64,000 nucleotides of DNA, taken from positions 5,563,399 through 5,627,398 of the forward strand of contig NC_135567.1 of NCBI RefSeq assembly GCF_964340395.1. The letters run 5' to 3'. Positions 1 through 9,309 of the stretch are shown in pieces (positions within the stretch are counted from its first letter, which is position 1; every line of letters begins with the position of its first letter). The notes under the pieces were generated by a model that was given only the letters and a program-made list of their open reading frames with translations, was not told the origin of the DNA and made no database searches. The position numbers and the translations under genes were made by a program. This DNA comes from Glandiceps talaboti (Eukaryota > Hemichordata > Enteropneusta > Spengelidae).

Positions 1-465
1 AATGATGTTATTGTACAACACATATATATATCACTAATTCATTGTTGCTATGAGTATAGTCTATATTGTAGTAGCTTTAGCATATATGTGTTCACGTGCC
101 AAATGTTTAATTTGCCTACACAACCCTGTTGTTATATTCCCCACATACGCCATCAATTGGAGGTTGCTATGGGTGAGGTATCAATATTTTAGCATGTGAC
201 TTCACTTTTGGATATTTAACAGGCCTAGGTTGCCAAGCAACCTTAAACAGATGTTAATCTTTACAGCATTGACATTGAAATGTGAAGTAGCCCATAAAAG
301 ATTTAATGATTTCATTACATCAATAAAACAAGAATCTTACATTTCCAGGCTGAAGTCAAAGTATTTTGTAATACAACAAATCACATTTTCAAACGTAAAA
401 TACACATTTCTGATGCTATCATTTTCATTTGAACAATTTCCCAACTAGACAACCGAAGTATTAAC
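1..465. other. AT-rich intergenic DNA, nothing recognised
   Basis: No splice-bounded open frame, tandem repeat or inverted repeat was recognised here. A short open frame at 230-448 has no family resemblance and no exon signals, so it is not called. Confidence 0.5.
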
Positions 466-517
466 ATGACCACCAAATATCAAAGCAATCGGTCTAGCAG
501 TTTTTTACTTTAAGTTG

Positions 518-593
<76 letters not shown>

Positions 594-654
594 GACACTT
601 AGCGATCCCTACAGCACTACTGAACCTTATCAATTCAGTTGTGCTAAAAATGAG
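466..654 (+). repeat. Interspersed repeat with internal (CA)n, copy 1
   Basis: The stretch ACCAAATATC...AAGC..ATCGGTCTAGCAGTTTTT leads into a (CA)n/(CAGA)n microsatellite at about 521-597. It ends in a tail containing CTACAGCACTACTGAAC and CAGTTGTGCTAAAAA. The same head, microsatellite and tail recur at 3048-3306. This makes it a dispersed repeat that carries its own microsatellite rather than a chance CA run. The family is not identified. Confidence 0.6.
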
Positions 655-890
655 TTAAAGGGGAACACCACTCAGTGAAATAATTGTATTTCCTGAGAGT
701 TTTTTGGTTTTAGATGACAATTTGTATAGTCATGATGACTCTTGGTTCATTTTTAGTCTTCAATGGGCAAACTAATAATATTGGTGTGCATCCAAAGTTC
801 ACAAAAATACATTCATTTCTCCAGTAACACCACTTTTCTGGATTGGAACCGTTAAAGGGGCATGGTCTGAAACATCTATCTTTTTTCTTC

Positions 891-926
891 TTTTTTTTTT
901 TTTTTTTTTGGGGGGGGCGGGGGGGG
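891..926. repeat. T-run followed by G-run
   Basis: About 19 T are followed directly by 8 G, one C and 8 G. It is a homopolymer boundary and may be a sequencing or assembly weak point. The flanks from 660 to 1800 hold no recognised gene. The sequence TTAA-AGGGGAACACCACTC at 655-673 resembles the left end of the element at 1809-2886, but no matching right end was found. Confidence 0.6.
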
Positions 927-1808
927 TTATTTTTTGTTACCTGTATGTACCACTGACTGTAACTTGTTTAATGGTCAGTAATTTATATGCAAAGCCCATA
1001 CCCTGTTATCTAATGTATTCTATACTAAGGAATACCATAATATTCTTTTATACTTACAGTATCACAGACTGTAGTTTATAGAGTGAGAATTTTGCAAGCG
1101 ACTACCAGTCATTACACAAGTAGCAGTGAGTGACTGTTTATTTGACGAACCAAAATTGTGTATTCTCCTACCTCTTATTATGTTGTGACTCGCATTTATA
1201 CAATTACCGATAGTTGATTACATACTTTTCAGGATGAATGTCATTATATCGAAATGACAGTTCCAAAAAATAATTCCAGTTGTAGCTAGTTTAGCTTTAA
1301 TAATTTATCAACTTTTGTAGAACAGTCTATGACAACTTGCTGCTTTCACTTGATTCTAAGCAGTCAGAAGTACAGAGCTCAGGTTAGACTAATGAGGTTA
1401 AAACAAGTAATTTTGAAAACACCAACTTTTGAGGTGCTTTTCTCACAAATGTTTAGCCACAGAATCGAGGCAAATAAGGATTGTGTATTTTGGTTATATC
1501 CCATAACCAAAATTCAAAATCCGAAATTGCCCGGATTCTAGGCCAACAAACATATGACGATATCGTATCTGGAGTATCGGCTTTCAGTACAGGTATTACA
1601 AAATTGGCCATAAAGATGAACTCAATGATACCTTGACAAAGATAGTATTACAAACACTGATTGGTTAAACAAGTGTTGTGTAGTTAATCACCTGACAAGT
1701 AAACTGGGTACTGTACTTGTAATTCTATACTGATAAATCTGAAATGTCATATTTAAATTTTGTCTTCTAATCTGATTTGTCACCTTTAATTCAAGCTGGG
1801 GATATTAA

Positions 1809-2886
1809 AGGGGAATACCACTCCAGGAAAAGAAGACATTTATGTAAACTTTGAGTTGTAGTTAGACATTGTATGAATTTACATCACTTACATTACACAT
1901 AATTAACTAAAACTAAAAAGTAAAAATTATTGACTATCTATTGTTTATTGGTAGCCCTTATTAACACACATGATTTGTCTCATTGTAAACCTAAAAAAAA
2001 TCTTGATTTTTCATTCACTTTGGTGTTCAATGTCAAAAACCTGTGGATTAATGATCTGCAAATATTATCTAATATGTAAATATTTGGACACAAAAACTTA
2101 GTTTTTAGTGGTCATGTATATGGTAAACATATGGTAATTTGATATATCTGTATGATATGCAAACAGTGAAGGTATCATATTACATGATTACATGTGTCCA
2201 AACTGACCAAGTATGACCTGGTATAACCATATATCTTTCAAATAAAAATGAAACACTGATCCCAAAAATATGCAAATCTATATCACATGACCTCATTAAA
2301 TATTCAAAATGGCTTTCGATACACCAAAATCATAGCATTCTTGCTATTTTATCAGTATTTTACAAGTTTTGCTCAAATTTCATGTAAAAATCCTGGTTTT
2401 CTTGGGGCAAACGGTCAAATTTACATACTATCACAGAATGGGTGTGTGACTCCCTAGCTTACTCATATCTGATAGCTGGCCCCTCAGTAAAGGCTTCAAA
2501 CTTTGAGTTATGTTAACCTGTTATAACTAACTTGGAGTTACCTCATCGTGTGGATAATTCTCGTCAAACGGTGCTCAAAGAGTTAACAGACATGAATTGT
2601 CTCATGGCCTATCCTCATAAATATGGAATGGTTGAACATTGCGTGCTCATTAGTATCGATCACATGTACATACACATTTTAGACCAAAACCAGTCCCTTG
2701 GGAGAAATTTTGGTCTCATAATTTTTAAATGTTTTTGAATTTGTTATCCTTTTCCAAATTTGAAGGAAAATGTGGTCAACTTTCTTTTTTATTTTTCCAA
2801 GATTATGTGATGTAAAATCTTAAATTGACTGACTACAACTCAAAGTTTACATAAATTTCTACATTTCCTGGAGTGGCATTCCCCTT
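1809..2886. mobile_element. 1.08-kb non-autonomous DNA transposon with TTAA flanks
   Basis: The two ends form inverted repeats of about 54 bp. The left starts AGGGGAATACCACTCC and runs to GAGTTGTAGT; the right is its reverse complement with a few mismatches (ACTACAACTC...GGAGTGGCATTCCCCT). TTAA lies outside each end (1805-1808 and 2887-2890), with a one-base difference in spacing. TTAA target duplication is known for the piggyBac and Kolobok superfamilies. No transposase frame is present inside, so it would move only with help from elsewhere. The superfamily is inferred. Confidence 0.65.
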
Positions 2887-3047
2887 TTAAGTACACAATA
2901 CATGGAAAAAAATTATTTACTTTTTTAGTTTATTTCATATTGTTGAACTGGAAAAATATAGATATTAATCTTTATAAATAGATATTTCAATACACTAAAT
3001 CTCCCAAAGAAATTTGTATAAGACTTGTTTTGATTATTTGGCTGTTT

Positions 3048-3306
3048 CTATGGGCGTGGTCTTGTTGCTAGGCACATTTGCATACATTTTTGAATGTTTG
3101 TCTTTCAATTCCTGACCCACCAAATATCATGGCAATTGGTTCAGCGGTTTTTGACTGTAAATTGTTTACACACACATCCACACAGACAGACAGACAGACA
3201 GACAGAAAGACAGAAAGACAGACAGACAGACAGGCAGACAGACAAACAGATGCCATGCAATCACTATAGCACTACTGAACCTCAGTTCAGTTGTGCTAAA
3301 AACTCG
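3048..3306 (+). repeat. Interspersed repeat (GGGCGTGGTC family) with (CAGA)n
   Basis: It starts CTATGGGCGTGGTCTTG, continues TTGCTAGGCACATTTGCATAC and the same head as the copy at 466. It then holds a (CAGA)n tract at about 3180-3250 and the shared tail GCACTACTGAACCTCAGTTC. Related pieces lie at 5268, 52800, 54680, 56236 and 57585. Open frames on both strands here come from the tetranucleotide and are not genes. Confidence 0.65.
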
Positions 3307-3398
3307 ACACAATCAATGTTGCTGGTGTTTTTTATAGTTCATTTTAAACTCATTTAAAATTAAGAATGTGATATTAGTGATATGGATTTTAAAGTATC

Positions 3399-3516
3399 TA
3401 GGATAAGTTTATCAGACTGCCATGCCTCCATCTTGTGAGAAATTATCACATTGAAGGTAGGATAAGTTTATCAGACTGCCATGCCTCCATCTTGTGAGAA
3501 ATTATCACATTGAAGG
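3399..3516. repeat. Tandem duplication, 59-bp period, two copies
   Basis: The unit beginning TAGGATAAGTTTATCAGACT is present twice, head to tail and apparently identical, which implies a recent local duplication. From 3517 to 4525 nothing further is recognised. Confidence 0.8.
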
Positions 3517-4522
3517 TGTAGTCCAGTGTCCATCAGTTACACCTTCATTTCTGTACAGTGGCATAATAATTAAACCAAAGACCATCCCTAGTTTTACTTA
3601 AATCCACATAAACATTCTCACACCATAGCTAATATAACTAATAAACCTGTTCACAGATAAAGTGCTAAGCTACACCCTGAGACCATTTGTGGTAGTTATA
3701 TCTTCATATGATATATGTTATTCTTCTCAAAAATAAGATTCATGGTAAATAATACAAGTACTGTGAATGGCACCACACACAATTACATTTTTGTCAGTTA
3801 CTAACAGTATGCTGAGTGTGGGTACATGTAGTTAAAGAGTTTAGGATTTTCAAAATCCAAACTGTGATACATAGTAATCATTCTACTGAACACAATGGTT
3901 TTAGAATTTGTAACAGAGAGAGTAGTGATAGCATAGCAGTAAATATCAATAATAATGTCTTAATATTGGGTTATATGCCTTCAATGCAAGGATATAATCA
4001 ACACTATGCGTAGCGGAGTGCTGATTGTATATTTACACCAAAGGCATTTAACAAAAGATCCAAGCTCTAATATTTGTATTACATGTCTCTAAAGATATTA
4101 GGTTCATTTGATAAATTTCATGTCAGAAACATTAAAAAAAGAATACATCTTGAATATTTGTCAATGTAACATGTGGTGTTTGAATATATGATGCATTAAT
4201 AAATTACAGTATAGACTAAACTAAAATCAAACTACAACTCTTTCTGTATATCAACCTGGAACTATTTTGGCAAAGTGCAATAAAGTTCATATTTGTTGAG
4301 AAAGATATACTGCTAGATGGAAATTCTGCTGTAAAAACTACTTACAGGTTACACTACTGAATGACATCACAACTATATATATATGTACTATTACGGCAAC
4401 AGTTTGTAACTTAGTAAAGTAAAGTTATCTTGTCTGTAGAGCGTGGTGTAATCTCCTGCATCCATCACAACATGACTGGATGAATACAGTTAATCATAAA
4501 AAGTGAAACAACATCATTTTAC

Positions 4523-4525
<3 letters not shown>

Positions 4526-4555
<30 letters not shown>

Positions 4556-4581
4556 TGTATGTATGTATGTATGTATGTATG
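4526..4581. repeat. (GTAT)n microsatellite, left part
   Basis: A nearly pure GTAT tetranucleotide. It is the left part of one microsatellite, interrupted by the insertion at 4582-4748 and continuing at 4749. Confidence 0.9.
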
Positions 4582-4748
4582 CAGTGTTTTTGCTAAGGTT
4601 TGGGAACCCCGGTAACAGAAAGGGGCAAAGAGGTAAAACTGGTAGTGTTTCCCATGCAATGTATCATAGTTTAGGTGGGGAACCCCGGTAAAATGATGTG
4701 GGAACCCCGGTAGATTTTACCTACTTACCGCCCTTAAATAAAACACTG
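4582..4748. mobile_element. 167-bp hAT-like miniature element (MITE)
   Basis: The left end is CAGTGTTTTTGCTAAGG and the right end is CCCTTAAATAAAACACTG, an imperfect inverted repeat of about 17 bp with CAGTG termini typical of hAT elements. GTATGTATG stands on both sides, compatible with an 8-bp target duplication, but the site lies inside a GTAT microsatellite so the duplication cannot be proved. Internally GGGAACCCCGGTA occurs three times. There is no coding capacity. Confidence 0.6.
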
Positions 4749-4834
4749 GTATGTATGTATGTATGTATGTATGTATGTATGTATGTATGTATGTATGCAC
4801 GTATGCACGTATATACGTATGTATGTATGTAATG

Positions 4835-4868
<34 letters not shown>

Positions 4869-5025
4869 TGTATGTATGCATGCATGTATGTATGTATACA
4901 TGTATGTATGTATGCATGTATGTATGTATGTATGTATGTATGTATGTATGTATGTATGTATGTATGTGTGTGTGTATGTATGTATGTGTGTGTGTATGGA
5001 TGTATGGATGGATATATGTATATAT
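4749..5025. repeat. (GTAT)n microsatellite, right part
   Basis: GTAT repeats with scattered GTGT, GCAT and GGAT variants. The tetramer leaves all frames open on both strands, giving Met-Tyr-Val-Cys type frames that are not genes. Confidence 0.9.
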
Positions 5026-5084
5026 AACTCGGTGAGTATCAATCTGCTAAGACAGTGCTCTATACCGCAGTGGCAGAGCGTAAT
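5026..5084 (-). repeat. tRNA-like SINE fragment, copy 1
   Basis: Read on the minus strand it contains TGCCACTGCGG, close to the RNA polymerase III A box, then TATAGAGCACTGTCTTAGC, which resembles the D-arm and anticodon arm of a tRNA, then a weak B-box-like GATTGATACTC. The same segment lies at 60404-60462 in the opposite orientation, also flanked by (TA)n. A tRNA-derived SINE head is an inference, since the B box is poor. Confidence 0.4.
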
Positions 5085-5193
5085 AGTTTTGGTAGTACTG
5101 GAACTCTTTCTTGGTTGTAACTCGGAGTTTCACGCATAAAGCGATCATCATGTTGTCTGAGTTACAACCAAGAAAGAGTTCCAGTACTACCAA

Positions 5194-5199
<6 letters not shown>
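5083..5199. repeat. Perfect 41-bp inverted repeat (hairpin)
   Basis: Arms at 5083-5123 and 5159-5199 are exact reverse complements around a 35-base loop. The right arm runs straight into (TA)n. It abuts the SINE-like fragment but is absent from that fragment's second copy at 60.4 kb, so it is a separate event or a copy-specific duplication. Confidence 0.85.

Positions 5200-5266
<67 letters not shown>
5198..5266. repeat. (TA)n followed by (TG)n microsatellite
   Basis: A pure TA dinucleotide run changes into a pure TG run. Confidence 0.9.
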
Positions 5267-5267
5267 T

Positions 5268-5660
5268 ATAGAACCCTAAAAGAATAAAAGTAGCGCCAAT
5301 GGCATTGTAGGACAACTGTATTTGGCTGTTGCTATGGCGTCTTGTTGCTAGGCATATTTGCATACATTTGTTTATCTTTATTCTCATACCTACCCATCCA
5401 CAGTCTTTGTAATATGCATCATCATTTCAGTGTTGTCAACAATAACTGTAGAATAACCCTCCATCCCCACCATCCCCACCGTTCACCATGCAGTTTCTAG
5501 ATATAAGTTTTTGACCCATATTGAGATTTTACACCTAATTTGCATATCGCTGATGGGATCATCATGTTGTGAATACACTTTCATCTACACATCCCCTGAT
5601 GCATCCCCATTAACTTTCAGCTGAATCTGCTAACTAGTTTGGAAGTACAGATATCGAAGT
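5268..5660 (+). repeat. Interspersed repeat (GGGCGTGGTC family)
   Basis: It contains AGTAGCGCCAATGGCATTG, TTGCTATGGCGTCTTGTTGC and GGCATATTTGCATACATTTG. The first block recurs at about 52807 (AATAGCGCCAATGGTGTTG). No coding sequence is seen. 5661-5831 shows nothing recognisable. Confidence 0.5.
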
Positions 5661-5831
5661 AAAGAAGTATATAGGCATTAATATCGTATGTATAGTAAAG
5701 TCAACGGTATGTTAGAGAAATTTAGGTGGTCATACTTAGTGTATAAAATAGAAACTGGAATCTGATGAGATGTGGTGATTTGTAGTGTCAATGACATGTA
5801 GTGTCCAAAATAGAAAGTGTATTAATCCATT

Positions 5832-6331
5832 CTGACAAGTTCAAACTGACAAGTAGAATAATTTAGATTAACTTCTTTTATAAACTATCTATGAAGATTA
5901 CCATAACAAAACATTGAAGTTCACCTTTGTCCCCAAGTGCAATATACATGTACAATGTAAGTGAAGCATTTATTGAGAAACAGCCAAGCATTTATATGAC
6001 ATGTTCGGTAACTAGTGTGGTAGCTAGATATTAAATATATGTATATGTATACGTATAGTTATGTTTGAATTCTTACGTCAAGTAATATTAAAGAACTGAT
6101 GTAAGAAACAGGGACAAAAACAAATATTGACATGTACCACATTTCAGACAAGGCTATATGCCATTGTAGACAGGGATTTGTTGATTTCATCACCATCCAA
6201 AACACGGTGACCCCCCCCATCCACAATTTTCAAAACAGCATGACCCCCCTGCCAATTTCAAAAACAGTGACTCCCCCCCCCAATCCACCCCCACCCCCAT
6301 CCCCCGGCCGAAGAGACTGACCGATCCCTTA
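5832..6331 (+). repeat. Dispersed repeat, copy 1 of 2
   Basis: It matches 45309-45672 over blocks such as TAAACTATCTATGAAGATTA, ACTAGTGTGGTAGCTAG, AAGAAACAGGGA and TACCACATTTCAGACAA. It ends in a C-rich stretch with two GACCCCCC-type blocks followed by a short GACTGACC..TCCCTTA. No open frame is convincing. The length differs between the copies (500 against 364 bp). Confidence 0.6.
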
Positions 6332-7148
6332 CTTATTTACCCTGCAACTACCTCAGTACCTACTAAGTATTTTACATCATCAAGTAGCGATAATTTTAAG
6401 CTGCACTTTATGACTACTCAATCCAAAAACAACAAAATCATGTGATAAATTTTCATTGGCCCTTTTCAAAATGATTGCATCCCTGCTACACACTTATTCA
6501 TAGTAAATCCTTTCATGTCGTGTTCAGACATTCACACTCTCCTACAAATTGTGAAATGCAGAGGATATCGAGAACGATATACATGTATGTGAAACATCAC
6601 ACGAGTAAAGTTACACAATAAACAGTCGTGTCCTGCTTTGACCCCAGATGACCCAGTTTCACGTGACTGGTGATTTACTGACCTAACGAGGTGAGGTTAG
6701 ACATGTTACGTGTGAATGACAATAATAAGTGCAATGCCAAGTACGTCTGATATTATGGGATACTAAGGTACAAATCTTACTCCCCTGAAATGTAGCTAAG
6801 TCCATCTAGGCTATTGTAAGTACTACGGGTACAAGTCCACTGCATTCGATCACGCCATGACTATTAGTATTAAATGTACCAGTACACGTTGGAGATATCT
6901 CTCGCCAACGTTCATGGTCTAACGTTACGCTAATACTCTCCTAGATACGTTTTATTGTGTGTCGCGTATATTTTGCACACTTACTTTATTAGCATAAAAG
7001 GAATGGACGGTACAAACTGTCTGTATAAGTTTTAGAAGTTTAACAAAGTTGTACACGAGTTGCCGCTCTCAGCGCCACTCACAACAAACCTGCAGTGTGT
7101 GTTTATAGTTATACATAATACAAATCGTAACATCATAAAGACACTTAC
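6332..7148. other. Non-repetitive sequence, no gene recognised
   Basis: This is unique-looking sequence with rising CpG content towards 7 kb and a CACGTG E-box inside TTTCACGTGACTGG near 6660. It could be intron or promoter-proximal DNA of the minus-strand candidate at 7149, but no further exon was found. Confidence 0.3.
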
Positions 7149-7178
7149 CAGTGGCCTCTTTTCTTGACTGAGTTCCAT
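7149..7178 (-). CDS. Candidate first coding exon (MELSQEKRPL)
   Basis: On the minus strand, ATG with a favourable context (AAATATGG) opens ten codons reading MELSQEKRPL. A strong donor follows, CTG|GTAAGTG, in phase 0. The sequence upstream on that strand (7179-7500) is comparatively CpG-rich, as expected near a promoter. No second exon was found at lower coordinates, and the protein family is unknown. It rests only on the start context and the donor. Confidence 0.25.
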
Positions 7179-7565
7179 ATTTCCCACTTCACCCTGACCC
7201 TCTTCAAAACGCAGTAAATCTTACAAACTTGAAGACGACCACACAGGCTACCATCATCACACCGGGTCCTTGGAAATTAGGTCAACTGTTTAACCCGGAA
7301 ATATTGTTGTGGACACGTGATCGGCAAACGCGTACGTTATACCAGTTCCCTATCAATGGAAGACAGTGTGTACTATATTACTCAATGAGAAGATCGGTGA
7401 TGTCATATCTTTTCAGTCCGCCGGTCAGAGGTTACGCGCGTTTGTTCTTATACCATCACTCCACTACGCGTGCGAAGCTACAAACATATTCATAATCATA
7501 TTCATATTCACTTTCAAACGTTGACCTCTTCGCTCAATGTGAATATGATGAAAGCGTCACACGTT

Positions 7566-7690
7566 CAGGTTGCATGGATTTATGAGAGGGGGGAATGGGG
7601 CTCCGAGTATGGACAAAATTCAACCAGGTTGCATGGATTTATGAGAGGGGGGAATGGGGCTCCGAGTATGGACAAAATTCAACCAGGTTG
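7566..7690. repeat. Tandem duplication, 59-bp period
   Basis: The unit starting CAGGTTGCATGGATTTATG occurs twice without visible change, and a partial third begins at about 7684. An open plus-strand frame crosses it, but only because the duplication lacks stops. 7691-8200 holds an 11-G run near 7842 and nothing else recognised. Confidence 0.8.
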
Positions 7691-8210
7691 CATGGTAGTT
7701 ATGTTAAAGATTAAACTGTGGGGTTGTTACATACAGGTTGGAACCCTCAAAATTTTGAGTTGGTTTGTGTAGGGAAACTATATAGGTGACACGTCATCAG
7801 ATTGGTAATAGTTGATCCTTTTTGTTAAACATTTCATAATCGGGGGGGGGGGGCAACTCCCATAGACGGGTATACGGGGAGGGTCCGCGTGAAAGGGGTT
7901 GTTTTTTATGTTGGTTAGTATCAGAAAGGGTATACTTTTCATGAAGTGTTGGTATCAGAAAGGGTCTGTAGATTAGACTATGCAATCTGGAAGCGTTTCA
8001 ACCTGTTTTTCTCCCTTGAAAACTTCTCTCGTCGCTCATGCCACTTCAGATCTAGGGCCACCTCCCCCTGAAAACCTTTGGTTTTAGTCACGTACAGCAT
8101 ACAATATTCCTGCAACCAGTAGAAAGAGGGGGAAGGGGACTCCGAACACCATCAATGTTAAATTCATGTATGACATTGCGTTTACCATGTAACCAACTGT
8201 AGGTTGTTAG

Positions 8211-8450
8211 ATCCTAACATACAACACGTTTGAATTTAATGGAGATTACTACAAACAAATATGTGGTTGTAGTATGGGCTAACCAGCGTCTCCAGAGATC
8301 GCATTCCACAAACTTGAGTGCCGCATCATGGAAACATACATGGAGGGCAAAGCCCAAGGGAAATAGGTTGATGTTGAGGTGATCAACAGGCCCGAGGGGG
8401 GACTGACGTATGCTATTGCCCGAACAAGAGGCCAGTTGACATTTGTTTTA
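8211..8450 (+). pseudogene. Decayed Penelope-like reverse transcriptase fragment
   Basis: The plus-strand frame from about 8211 reads LTYNTFEFNGDYYKQICGC, then SMG, a stop, and PASPEIAFHKLE. This matches the RT block F-x-F-x-G-x-Y-Y-x-Q-x-x-G-x-x-MGSP-x-SP-x-x-A of Penelope-like elements, with the Ser of MGSP replaced by a stop codon. A further in-frame stop follows GKAQGK, and the frame continues with VDVEVINRPEGGLTYA to FVL. It is a short relic without the YADD box or an endonuclease. The family call rests on this motif alone. Confidence 0.45.
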
Positions 8451-8573
8451 TAACACATCTCATTCATACTATTATGATAAACCTGACACTACAGACACAT
8501 TATATACGATTAAATTTGAACAATTTAATAAACAACAAATCAAAACAGTTATAAATACTATCTGGATCTAATA

Positions 8574-8606
8574 CCTCATTGGAAGATTTAAAATCTTCCA
8601 ATGAGG
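8574..8606. repeat. Perfect 16-bp palindrome
   Basis: CCTCATTGGAAGATTT and its exact reverse complement are separated by one base. It sits at the outer edge of the left arm of the foldback structure; the right arm has no counterpart. Confidence 0.9.
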
Positions 8607-8844
8607 ATAAGCGCACAAAGTGTGTTATCAAAAATGCGCGTATCAAAGCCAATCTGTCGTTCACAATATCTACATTGTACAATTTCTGGAAGTGTCGCTG
8701 AAGTCCGTACCTGATTTTGGCATACAATTCCCCATCACAGCGTCGAACTCCTGCATAAAAATTACATAGTAGCTAGCATACACAGTTCTGTAGGATTATC
8801 CTCCACTACAGACAATACCGTTCTTTACGGTGGACGAGAAGGAC

Positions 8845-9216
8845 ATTTCCGCGCTCTCAATGATTGGGCGTTCAAAGCAATTTCCGCGCTCTCAATGACA
8901 GAGTTCAAAGCAATTTCCGCGCTCTCAATGACTGAGCGTTCAAAGCAATTTCCGCGCTCTCAATGACTGGGCGTTCAAAGCAATTTCAGCGCTCTCAATG
9001 ACTGAGCGTTCAAAGCAATTTCCGCGCTCTCAATGACTGGGCGTTCAAAGCAATTTCACCGCTCTCAATTTCCGCGCTCTCAATGACTGGGCGTTCAAAG
9101 CAATTTCACCGCTCTCAATGACTGGGCGTTCAAAGCAATTTCAGCTCTCTCAATGATAGAGTTCAAAGCAATTTCAGCTCTCTCAATGATAAGAGTTTCA
9201 AAGCAATTTCCGCGAT
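8845..9216 (+). repeat. 35-bp minisatellite, left array (about 10 copies)
   Basis: The unit is TTTCCGCGCTCTCAATGACT followed by GRGCGTTCAAAGCAA. Variants are TCCGCG, TCACCG, TCAGCG and TCAGCT at the start, and shortened GATAGAGTT forms at the inner edge. The array runs in the inward direction of the left foldback arm. Confidence 0.95.
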
Positions 9217-9309
9217 GTCAGACATTTCCGCAACAGAAACGATTTCTCTGACAGAAGCGATTTCCCAGACGTACAGAAGTGGAATCCCCACAAGTCACGT
9301 GTTAGTGAC

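Noticed and set aside
5026-5084. Functional tRNA gene
   Set aside because: No complete cloverleaf or acceptor stem, poor B box; only a SINE-like fragment is supported.
4717-5139. Open frames of 60-126 codons on both strands (Tyr/Met/Val/Cys or His/Thr/Tyr/Ile rich)
   Set aside because: They are the GTAT microsatellite read in different frames; no start context, domain or splice support.
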